Positions 8,589 through 15,204 of a DNA stretch of 64,000 nucleotides are shown piece after piece; within the stretch, counting starts at the first letter, position 1, and every line of letters begins with the position of its first letter. The notes beneath the pieces were generated by a model. It searched no databases, was not told the origin of the DNA, and was given only the letters and a program-made list of their open reading frames with translations. The stretch covers positions 240,255 through 304,254 of the forward strand of contig NZ_JAJNDA010000007.1 of the NCBI RefSeq assembly GCF_021026295.1, written 5' to 3'. Position numbers and translations under genes: made by a program. Source of the stretch: Actinomycetospora soli. GTDB taxonomy: Bacteria > Actinomycetota > Actinomycetes > Mycobacteriales > Pseudonocardiaceae.

Positions 8589-8604
8589 AGAGGTCCGTAC
8601 CTTT
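8589..8604. promoter_or_regulatory. dre-like operator 2
   Basis: AGAGGTCCGTACCTTT repeats the arms of operator 1 with one mismatch in the right arm. Its centre is 31 bases from operator 1, about three helical turns, which suits two dimers on one face of the DNA. It lies between the divergent gntR and MOSC genes and could affect both. Confidence 0.5.
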
Positions 8605-8627
8605 CGCGGCGCGGCAGAATCGGTGCC

Positions 8628-9191
8628 GTGGAGATCGTCCGGCTCGTCGTGTCGCGGGAGCACGCGTACCTCGGTCGCCCCTCCGACGGCCCGGCCCGGG
8701 TGGACACCGTCGAGCCGTCGTCGATCGAGCTCCGGGCCGGCTTCGGCGTGGTGGGCGACCGCTACGCCGGCCGGGCCGCCCACCGCGACGCGGCCCTGAC
8801 GATCGTCGCCGCGGAGGCGATCGAGTCCGTCGCGGCCGAACTCGGCGTGCCGCCGTTCGACCCGGTGCTCCTGCGTCGCACGGTGGTCACGCGGGGCCTC
8901 GACGTCGAGCGGCTCCGCGGCACCGACGTGCTCCTCGACTCCGGCGACGGCCCGGTCCTGCTCGGCGGCCGCCGCCCCGCCGCCCCGTGCGGATGGATGG
9001 ACGCCGTGCTCGCTCCCGGCGCCCACGCCCTGCTGCGCGGCCGCGCCGGGGTGCGCTTCGCCGTCCTCGGGTCCGGCACCCTGCGCGTCGGGCCGTTGTC
9101 GGTCTCCTTCCCGACGACGGCCGGGGGACTGTTCGACGAGGAGGTCCTGCTCGACCCGGCGCGGGCCGCCGTCGGGAGTCGACGGCGCTGA
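8628..9191 (+). CDS. MOSC-domain protein
   Basis: 187 residues. The single MOSC domain shows RLVVSREHAYLGRP at the N-terminus, GVVGDRYAGRAAHRDAALTIV (about 41-61), LLRRTVVTRGLDVERLRG and a conserved cysteine at 121 in APCGWMD. MOSC proteins are related to the C-terminal domain of molybdenum-cofactor sulfurase and to YiiM-type enzymes, and the cysteine is the expected sulfur carrier. Homologues handle molybdenum cofactor sulfur or detoxify N-hydroxylated compounds. The substrate cannot be assigned here. GTG 8628 matches the N-terminus of the fold. It is transcribed away from the amino-sugar operon from a shared intergenic region. Confidence 0.8.
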   Translation: MEIVRLVVSREHAYLGRPSDGPARVDTVEPSSIELRAGFGVVGDRYAGRAAHRDAALTIVAAEAIESVAAELGVPPFDPVLLRRTVVTRGLDVERLRGTDVLLDSGDGPVLLGGRRPAAPCGWMDAVLAPGAHALLRGRAGVRFAVLGSGTLRVGPLSVSFPTTAGGLFDEEVLLDPARAAVGSRRR

Positions 9192-9280
9192 CCGGCTCAC
9201 GAACCGTGTCCGCCGGGAACCGGGCATCGGCGGGTCGAGGTCCTGCCGCGGGCGTCCGATCCCTGCTACGGTCCCGAGTG

Positions 9281-9295
9281 GTTGCATGATGCAAC
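9281..9295. promoter_or_regulatory. Palindromic operator candidate upstream of the reductase gene
   Basis: GTTGCATGATGCAAC is a perfect 7-1-7 palindrome. It begins about 9 bases downstream of a TACGGT -10-like hexamer (9267-9272) and 23 bases before the ATG at 9318. It sits where a repressor would block initiation. The cognate regulator is not evident in the window. Confidence 0.45.
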
Positions 9296-9317
9296 TCCTC
9301 ACCTGGGGGAGCCTCGG

Positions 9318-9968
9318 ATGTCGGACACCACCTGCCACATGTCGGTCTCGCTCGACGGGTTCGCCGCCGGGCCCGACCAGGCCCGCGACAACCCGCTCGG
9401 GACGCGCGGGGTCGAGGTGCACGGCTGGCACATCGGCGACCCGCGCGCGACGGAGGCCGACGAGACCGCCACCGGGTGGCTCATGCGCCCGCGCGGCGCC
9501 TATGTCATGGGGCGGAACATGTTCGGCCCGGTCCGGGGCGAGTGGGACGAGGACTGGCGCGGCTGGTGGGGCGACGAGCCGCCGTACCACGCGCCGGTGT
9601 TCGTGCTGACCCACCACGCGCACGCGCCGATCGAGATGGCGGGCGGGACGACGTTCCACTTCGTCACCGACGGGTTCGACGCCGCCTACGCGCAGGCGTG
9701 CGAGGTGGCGGGCGACCGGGGCGTGGACATCGCCGGTGGGGCGTCGACCGTGCAGCAGGCGCTACGGGCGGGCGTGATCGACGAGCTGACGCTCGACATC
9801 GCGCCGACGCTGCTGGGATCGGGGGAGCGGCTGTTCGACGGCGTCCCCACGTTCGACTTCGAGCCCGTCGAGGTGCTCCACTCGCCGCTGAGCACGCACA
9901 TCCGCTACCGCCGCGTCCGACTCACCCCAGCCACGGCTCCGCCGCCCGCGCCCACGTCCCGTCCGTGA
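9318..9968 (+). CDS. Dihydrofolate reductase-fold (RibD C-terminal domain) protein
   Basis: 216 residues. MSVSLDGFAAGPDQ at the start is the typical opening of RibD-C/DHFR-like reductases. GAYVMGRNMFGP (about 60-71), PVFVLTHH and DIAGGASTVQQALRAGVIDELTLDIAPTLLGSGERLF written in parts over 145-180 are the NADP-binding and core strands of the fold. These stand-alone proteins are NADPH-dependent reductases of mostly unknown substrate. ATG 9318 has GGGGGAG 6 bases upstream; an earlier in-frame start at 9282 has none and lies inside the palindrome. The 3' end overlaps the convergent PheC-like gene by 47 bases. Confidence 0.82.
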   Translation: MSDTTCHMSVSLDGFAAGPDQARDNPLGTRGVEVHGWHIGDPRATEADETATGWLMRPRGAYVMGRNMFGPVRGEWDEDWRGWWGDEPPYHAPVFVLTHHAHAPIEMAGGTTFHFVTDGFDAAYAQACEVAGDRGVDIAGGASTVQQALRAGVIDELTLDIAPTLLGSGERLFDGVPTFDFEPVEVLHSPLSTHIRYRRVRLTPATAPPPAPTSRP

Positions 9969-10707
9969 GGACGGTGCCGAGCCAGCGGTTCACCGTGTCG
10001 ACGAACGCCGGGTCGCCCGGCGGGATCAGGTACGCCTTCTGCGAGGAGTCGAACGGGGCCTCGGGGTGCTCGGCGCACAGGACGCCCGGGCGGGCCGCGG
10101 CCTGCCACCGCGCCTCGATCGCGTCGGTGATCATCAGGTCGGTCCGGCCGTCGGCGACCGTGTCGTGGATCGTGTTGTTGTCCGGGTAGGGCACGACCGT
10201 CGCGGCCCGCAGGCGGCCGCGCACGAAGCGCTCGTTGGTCCCGCCCGGGTTGACGACCACGCGCACGCCGGGCCGGTCGATCTGCGGCAGCGTCGCGTAG
10301 CGGCCGAGGTCGGCGCACCGGACGATCGGGGTCTTGCCGTCCTGCAGGTAGGGCACGGTGAACGTCGCCCGCGCCGCCCGGTCGGCGGTGACCGAGATGC
10401 CGCCGACGGCGAGGTCGCACCGCCCCGCGGTCACGTCGTCGAGCAGTGTCGACCAGGTCGTCGGCACCATCGTCACCTGCGCGCCGAGCCTCGTGGCGAG
10501 GTCACGCGCCATGTCGACGTCGATGCCCGACCACGTGCCGGCCGCGTCGCGGTAGGTCAGCGGGCGGTAGTCGCCGGTGGAGCACACCCGCAGTTGGTGC
10601 GTCGCGGCGACGCGGTCGGTCGGGGTGGCGCTCGGGGCGCTGCCCTCCGACGAGCAGCCCGCGAGGACCACGAGCAGGGCCGTCAGGACCAGCACCGTCC
10701 GCCGCAC
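9922..10707 (-). CDS. Secreted lipoprotein, cyclohexadienyl/arogenate dehydratase (PheC)-like
   Basis: 261 residues. A lipoprotein signal with lipobox LAGC puts the anchored cysteine at 18. The mature part is a type-2 periplasmic binding fold. Its strings closely follow periplasmic PheC: STGDYRPLTYRD, GIDVDMARDLATRLGA, VPTTWSTLLDD, VPYLQDGKTPIVRC, QIDRPGV, VVNPGGTNERFVR, TDAIEAR and QKAYLIPPGD. PheC converts prephenate or arogenate to phenylpyruvate or phenylalanine outside the cytoplasm. A glutamate in the TDAIEAR motif (about residue 198 here) is reported as catalytic in PheC and is kept. No ABC permease partner is adjacent, which favours an enzyme over a binding protein. An amino-acid-binding role remains possible. 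Confidence 0.72.
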   Translation of the reverse strand: MRRTVLVLTALLVVLAGCSSEGSAPSATPTDRVAATHQLRVCSTGDYRPLTYRDAAGTWSGIDVDMARDLATRLGAQVTMVPTTWSTLLDDVTAGRCDLAVGGISVTADRAARATFTVPYLQDGKTPIVRCADLGRYATLPQIDRPGVRVVVNPGGTNERFVRGRLRAATVVPYPDNNTIHDTVADGRTDLMITDAIEARWQAAARPGVLCAEHPEAPFDSSQKAYLIPPGDPAFVDTVNRWLGTVLTDGTWARAAEPWLG

Positions 10708-10768
10708 GCCCCGGACCCTAACCCGGGTCGGGCGCTCCGGAGATCACGGAAGGCTTGCCACCGCCAGG

Positions 10769-10787
10769 TGAGGTGAGGCTACCCTTC
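10769..10787 (+). promoter_or_regulatory. Iron box (IdeR/DmdR-type operator)
   Basis: TGAGGTGAGGCTACCCTTC matches 14 of 19 positions of the DtxR/IdeR consensus (TTAGGTTAGGCTAACCTAA). It ends 5 bases before the GTG start of the ABC ATPase gene. Repression by Fe2+-loaded IdeR-like protein is the expected effect, which fits the iron-siderophore importer downstream. Confidence 0.75.
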
Positions 10788-10791
10788 CCCG

Positions 10792-11670
10792 GTGCTCGAT
10801 GCCCTGAACGCGACGTTCGTCCCCGATGCCCGGATCGCGGGCGGGGATCTGGAGCTCGGGTACTGCGAGCGGACCGTCGTGCACGGCGCGGATCTCGCCC
10901 TGCGCGCCGGGCGGATCACGGCCCTCGTCGGGCCCAACGGCAGCGGGAAGTCGACGCTGCTCCGCGCGCTCGCCCGGCTGCACCGCCCGACCGCCGGCAC
11001 GCTGCGGGTCCCCGACGACGGCGGTGCCCCCGTCGACGCCCTGGCGCTCTCGCGGCGCGACTTCGCCCGCCGGGTCACGCTGCTCGCGCAGAGCAGGCCC
11101 ACGCCCGCGGGCCTGACGGTCGCCGACGTCGTCGGCTTCGGTCGCCACCCCCACCGCGGGCGGCTCCGCGGTGGCGATCCCGACGGGCCCGCCGCCGTGG
11201 CCCGGGCGCTGGCGGTCACCGGCCTCGCCGACCTGCCGGACCGGCCCGTCGACGAGCTCTCCGGCGGGCAGCTCCAGCGCGTCTGGCTCGCGTCGTGCCT
11301 GGCCCAGGACGCCGGGACGCTGCTGCTCGACGAGCCGACGACCTTCCTCGACCTGCGCTTCCAGGTCGAGATGCTCGACCTCGTCCGCGACCTCGCGGAC
11401 GGCGTCGGCGGCCACCCGCCGGTCGCCGTCGGGCTGGTCCTGCACGACCTCGACCACGCGGCGGCGGTGGCCGACGAGGTCGTGCTGCTCGCCGACGGCC
11501 GGGTGCGCGGGTGCGGTCCGCCCGCCGACGTGCTGACCGCCGACCTGCTCACCGACGTCTACGGCATCCGCGTGGACGTCGACCACGACCCGCGGACCGG
11601 AGCGCTGCGCACCCGTCCCGTCGGCCGCCACGCGACCCGCGTGCCGGCCCCCACCGGAGGAACCCCATGA
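10792..11670 (+). CDS. Iron-siderophore ABC transporter ATP-binding protein (FecE/FepC-like)
   Basis: 292 residues. Walker A GPNGSGKST is at about 47-55, a Q-loop at LLAQSRPTPAGLTVADVV, the ABC signature LSGGQLQRVWLA at about 160-171, Walker B TLLLDEPTTFLD, and the switch histidine in LVLHDLDHA. The GFGRHPHRG string after the Q-loop is typical of FecE/FepC ATPases. It powers the adjacent fused permease at the inner face of the membrane. GTG 10792 lies 4 bases after the iron box, so the operator overlaps the initiation region. It is the first gene of a three-gene operon, and its stop overlaps the binding-protein ATG as ATGA. Confidence 0.92.
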   Translation: MLDALNATFVPDARIAGGDLELGYCERTVVHGADLALRAGRITALVGPNGSGKSTLLRALARLHRPTAGTLRVPDDGGAPVDALALSRRDFARRVTLLAQSRPTPAGLTVADVVGFGRHPHRGRLRGGDPDGPAAVARALAVTGLADLPDRPVDELSGGQLQRVWLASCLAQDAGTLLLDEPTTFLDLRFQVEMLDLVRDLADGVGGHPPVAVGLVLHDLDHAAAVADEVVLLADGRVRGCGPPADVLTADLLTDVYGIRVDVDHDPRTGALRTRPVGRHATRVPAPTGGTP

Positions 11671-12653
11671 CCACCCGTGTCCCGCTCGCCCTCGTCGCGG
11701 CCGTGCTCGCCCTGCTCGGGCTCACCGCCTGCGGCACGACCGAGCCGAGCCCCGGGGCGGCCCCCGCGGGACCGCCGGCGGCGGGCAGCCCGATCACGCT
11801 GACCGACGCCCGCGGCACGACCGTGACGCTGCCCGCTCCGGCCCGCCGCGTGGTGGCGCTGGAGTGGAACGTCGCCGAGCACGCCGTGACCCTCGGCGTC
11901 ATGCCGGTGGGGGTCGCGGACGTCGCCGGCTACCAGAAGTGGGCGAGCGTCGCCCCGCTCGACGCCTCGGTCCGCGACGTCGGCGTCCGCGGCGAGCCCA
12001 GCGTCGACTCGATCGCCGCCCTGCGACCCGACCTCGTGCTCGCCGCGGACGAGGTGCCCGCCGCCGCGCTCGGGCAGATCCAGGCGTTCGCACCCGTCGT
12101 CGTCGTGCCCGGGGGCCGGGCCGGCGACCCGCTGGGCCAGGTGAAGGCGAACACCACGCTGATCGGGCAGGCCCTGGGCAAGGACGCCGCGGCGGCGGAG
12201 CAGATCCGGGCGCTCGACGCGACGATCGCCGACGGCCGGGCCCGGCTCGCGGGCCAGGCCGGGCAGCGCTTCGTGTTCGCCGACGGCTACGTCGAGGCCG
12301 GCCAGGTGTCGATCCGCCCGTTCACCGACGGCTCGCAGATCGGGGCCGTGACCACCGCCCTCGGCCTCGTGAACGCCTGGACCGAGCCGGGCGACGCGAC
12401 CTACGGCCTCGCGCAGACCGACGTCGAGGGCCTCACCCGGGTCGGCGACGCCCGCTTCCTCTACATCGTCAACGACGGCGACGGCGGCGACCCGTTCCGC
12501 ACCGAGCTCGCCGGCAACGCCGTCTGGCGCTCGCTGCCCTTCGTGCAGACCGACCGGGTGGACCGGCTCCCCGACGGCATCTGGGTGTTCGGCGGGCCGG
12601 TGTCGCTGCAGCGCTACGTGGGCGCCGCGGTCGGCGCGCTCACCCGGACCTGA
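11667..12653 (+). CDS. Iron-siderophore ABC transporter substrate-binding lipoprotein
   Basis: 328 residues. A signal peptide with lipobox LTAC leads to a Pro/Ala-rich linker and then a FecB/FepB-type periplasmic-binding-protein domain. Typical strings are ARRVVALEWNVAEHAVTLGV, PVGVADVAGYQKW, VGVRGEPSVDSIAALRPDLVLAA and the long central helix TLIGQALGKDAAAAEQ. These class III binding proteins capture ferric siderophores outside the membrane and deliver them to a FecCD permease. ATG 11667 has GGAGG 6 bases upstream and overlaps the ATPase stop. The siderophore type (hydroxamate or catecholate) cannot be decided. Confidence 0.9.
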   Translation: MTTRVPLALVAAVLALLGLTACGTTEPSPGAAPAGPPAAGSPITLTDARGTTVTLPAPARRVVALEWNVAEHAVTLGVMPVGVADVAGYQKWASVAPLDASVRDVGVRGEPSVDSIAALRPDLVLAADEVPAAALGQIQAFAPVVVVPGGRAGDPLGQVKANTTLIGQALGKDAAAAEQIRALDATIADGRARLAGQAGQRFVFADGYVEAGQVSIRPFTDGSQIGAVTTALGLVNAWTEPGDATYGLAQTDVEGLTRVGDARFLYIVNDGDGGDPFRTELAGNAVWRSLPFVQTDRVDRLPDGIWVFGGPVSLQRYVGAAVGALTRT

Positions 12654-12658
12654 GCCCC

Positions 12659-14749
12659 GTGACCGACCTCGCCGCCCCCGCCCCGCCGATCCCGACCCCG
12701 CCGGCCCCCGCCCGTCCGGGGCGGGTGGCGGGCGTGGTCGCCGCGGCGCTCGTCGCCGTGGTCGTCCTCGCGGTGGTGCACCTGCTGCAGGGGACGGCGA
12801 CGGTCGGGGTCGGCGACCTCGTCGGGGTTCTGGTCGGGTCGGACGACGAGCAGGCGACGGCGGTCCTGCTCGCGTCCCGGGTGCCGCGGCTGCTGGCGGG
12901 CCTGCTCGTCGGCGTGGCGCTGGGCGTGGCCGGGGCGGCGCTGCAGTCCCTCGCCCGCAACCCGCTCGCCTCGCCGGACACGCTCGGCGTCGACGCGGGC
13001 GCCTGGGTGGCGCTGACGGCGGCATCGGTGCTCGGCCTCGCCCTGCCGACGCCGTTCGTCGGCGGCCTCGCGTTCCTCGGCGGGATCCTCGCCGCGGCCC
13101 TGGTGCTGGCGCTGTCCTCCGGGGTGGGGTCGGGGCCGACCCGGCTGGTCCTCGCCGGCTCGGCGATCGCCCTGGCGCTGAAGTCGGTGGCCCTCACCCT
13201 GATCCTGCTGTTCGAGGAGGAGACCACCTCCCTCTACGCCTGGGGCAACGGATCGCTCGCCCAGTACGGGCTGTCGGGTCTGGCCTGGATGGGCCCCGTC
13301 GTCCTCGTGGGCGCGGGCGGGCTGCTCCTGCTGGGGCAGCGCCTGGACCTGCACGCACTGGGCGACGACGCGGCCGCCGTGCTCGGTCTCGACGTCCGGC
13401 GGCTGCGACTGGGCACCGTGCTGCTCGCGGTGCTCCTCTCGGCGGCGGCCGTGACGGTCGCCGGTCCGCTCGGGTTCGTGGGCCTCGCCGCCCCCGCCCT
13501 CGTGCGGCTGCTCGTCCCGCTCGTGCCCGGCCTGGGCCGGCACCGCGCGCTGCTGGCGGTCTCGGCCCTGTCCGGGGTCGTCGTCGTGCTCGGGGCCGAC
13601 GTCCTGGTCCGACTCGCCCTCGGCGCGCAGGTCGGGGGCGTCGAGGTGCCGACCGGCACGGTCACCTCGGTGATCGGCGCCGTGTTCCTCGTGGTGCTCG
13701 CGGCGCGCTTCCGCGGGTCGGGTCCGTCCCGGCCCGCGCCCGCCGCCCGGTCCCGTCGCGCGCGCGGCGGCCGGGCCCTCGTCGTGGTGCTCACGGTGGC
13801 TCTCGTCGCGACCGTCGGGGCGACGGTCGCGGGCGTGCTGCTGGGTGACGCGAAGCTCCTGCTCGGCGACGTCGTCAACTGGGTCGCCGGCCGCTCCGGG
13901 CCGGTGGTCACGTACGTCCTCGACGCCCGCGTCCCCCGGGTGCTCGCGGCCCTGACCGCCGGCGCGGCCCTCGCGGTCGCGGGCACCGTCATCCAGGCGG
14001 CCTGCCGCAACCCGCTCGCCGAGCCGGGGATCCTCGGGGTCACCGGCGGCGCGGGGCTCGGCGCCGTCCTCGCCATCACCCTCGTCCCGGCCGTCGGCAC
14101 CTGGACCCTCACCGGCTCGGCCTTCGCCGGGGCGGGCGTGGCGAGCGTGCTCGTGTTCGGGCTCGCCGCACGCAGCGGGCTGGACTCGGACCGGCTCGTC
14201 CTCATCGGCGTCGGGGTGTCCGCCGGCACCGCGGCCGCGACCACGATCGTCATCGTGCTGTCCGACCCCTACGACCTCGGCACGGCGCTGACCTGGCTCT
14301 CCGGCTCCACCTACGGCCGCACGCTCCCGCAGGTCGGGCCGGTGCTCGGGGTGCTGCTCCTGGTCGGGCCGCTGCTGTGGGCCGCCCGGCGCCGGCTCGA
14401 CCTGATCGCCGTGGACGACGACACCCCGCGGATCGTGGGGGTCCGCCTCGAGCGGGCCCGCCCGGTGCTGCTGGGGCTGGCCTGCCTGCTCACGGCGGCG
14501 GCGGTGTCGGCGGTCGGGGTGCTCGCGTTCGTCGGGCTCGTGGCCCCGCACGCCGCCCGGGCTCTCGTCGGGGCCCGCCACGCCCGGGCGCTGCCGGTCG
14601 CCGCGGTGCTCGGCGCGCTGCTCGTGTCGGTCGCCGACACCCTGGGGCGCACCGTCATCGCCCCCGGGCAGCTGGCGGTCGGGCTGCTCACCGCGCTGGT
14701 CGGCGCGCCGTACTTCGTCTGGTTGCTCTGGCGGTCCCGGGCCGCGTGA
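12659..14749 (+). CDS. Fused double FecCD-type iron-siderophore ABC permease
   Basis: 696 residues, twice the usual 330-350 of one FecCD permease. Two homologous halves each have about 9-10 membrane segments. Half 1 (about 20-355) contains RVPRLLAGLLVGVALGVAGAALQSLARNPLASPDTLGV and GPLGFVGLAAPALVRLLV in pieces. Half 2 (about 365-696) contains RVPRVLAALTAGAALAVAGTVIQAACRNPLAEPGILGV and GVLAFVGLVAPHAARALVG. A basic linker of about 20 residues joins them. The arrangement is that of FhuB, so one chain can form the whole channel with a homodimer of the upstream ATPase. GTG 12659 lies 6 bases after the binding-protein stop. Confidence 0.92.
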   Translation: MTDLAAPAPPIPTPPAPARPGRVAGVVAAALVAVVVLAVVHLLQGTATVGVGDLVGVLVGSDDEQATAVLLASRVPRLLAGLLVGVALGVAGAALQSLARNPLASPDTLGVDAGAWVALTAASVLGLALPTPFVGGLAFLGGILAAALVLALSSGVGSGPTRLVLAGSAIALALKSVALTLILLFEEETTSLYAWGNGSLAQYGLSGLAWMGPVVLVGAGGLLLLGQRLDLHALGDDAAAVLGLDVRRLRLGTVLLAVLLSAAAVTVAGPLGFVGLAAPALVRLLVPLVPGLGRHRALLAVSALSGVVVVLGADVLVRLALGAQVGGVEVPTGTVTSVIGAVFLVVLAARFRGSGPSRPAPAARSRRARGGRALVVVLTVALVATVGATVAGVLLGDAKLLLGDVVNWVAGRSGPVVTYVLDARVPRVLAALTAGAALAVAGTVIQAACRNPLAEPGILGVTGGAGLGAVLAITLVPAVGTWTLTGSAFAGAGVASVLVFGLAARSGLDSDRLVLIGVGVSAGTAAATTIVIVLSDPYDLGTALTWLSGSTYGRTLPQVGPVLGVLLLVGPLLWAARRRLDLIAVDDDTPRIVGVRLERARPVLLGLACLLTAAAVSAVGVLAFVGLVAPHAARALVGARHARALPVAAVLGALLVSVADTLGRTVIAPGQLAVGLLTALVGAPYFVWLLWRSRAA

Positions 14750-14762
14750 GCCGGGCTCACGC
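14744..14762. terminator. Bidirectional hairpin containing both stop codons
   Basis: GCGTGAGC-CGG-GCTCACGC is a perfect 8-bp stem with a 3-base loop. The TGA of the permease and the TGA of the convergent membrane-protein gene lie in its two arms. There is no T-tract, which is common in high-GC actinomycetes. Confidence 0.55.
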
Positions 14763-15185
14763 CGCCGCGAGCACCATGCCCGCCGCGACGAGCCCGCCCG
14801 CGGTCCAGGCGACGACGCGGTACCGGTTGGTGCGCACGAGGCGGTCGAGGACCTCGTCGTCGTAGCCGGCGGACAGGCGCTGGTGGCAGGGGACCGAGAC
14901 GAGCACGGTGACCGCCACGGTCGCCGCCCCGCACACCCCGGCGAGGGCCGCCGCCCAGAACGGCACGCCCTCGGGCCGCCACACGAGCAGCACCGCGGTG
15001 GTCACGCCCTGCACCGCCCACGGCGCGGACACCGTCCACGACATGAGCCGGGTGTGGCGGTCGTGCCAGGTGGTGAACGCCGCCCGGTCGATCCCGGCGA
15101 ACCCGGGGTAGACGAGCACCTGCACCACCCAGACCAGCCCGACGCAGAACCAGACGGCGGCGGCGTGGATCACGAGGAGCGGCAC
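14757..15185 (-). CDS. Four-TM membrane protein of unknown function
   Basis: 142 residues with four predicted membrane helices (about 4-24, 52-70, 78-98, 122-140). Between helices 1 and 2 is a charged block, FTTWHDRHTRLMSW, rich in histidine and arginine. A second polar block, CHQRLSAGYDDEVLDRLVRTNRYR, lies between helices 3 and 4. I do not recognise the family; the arrangement recalls small DUF1772/anthrone-oxygenase-like membrane proteins, but this is tentative. It starts 20 bases downstream of the ThiF-nitroreductase gene in the same direction, so it is probably the third gene of that operon. Confidence 0.7.
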   Translation of the reverse strand: MPLLVIHAAAVWFCVGLVWVVQVLVYPGFAGIDRAAFTTWHDRHTRLMSWTVSAPWAVQGVTTAVLLVWRPEGVPFWAAALAGVCGAATVAVTVLVSVPCHQRLSAGYDDEVLDRLVRTNRYRVVAWTAGGLVAAGMVLAAA

Positions 15186-15204
15186 CGCACAGCAGTACCC
15201 GCGA

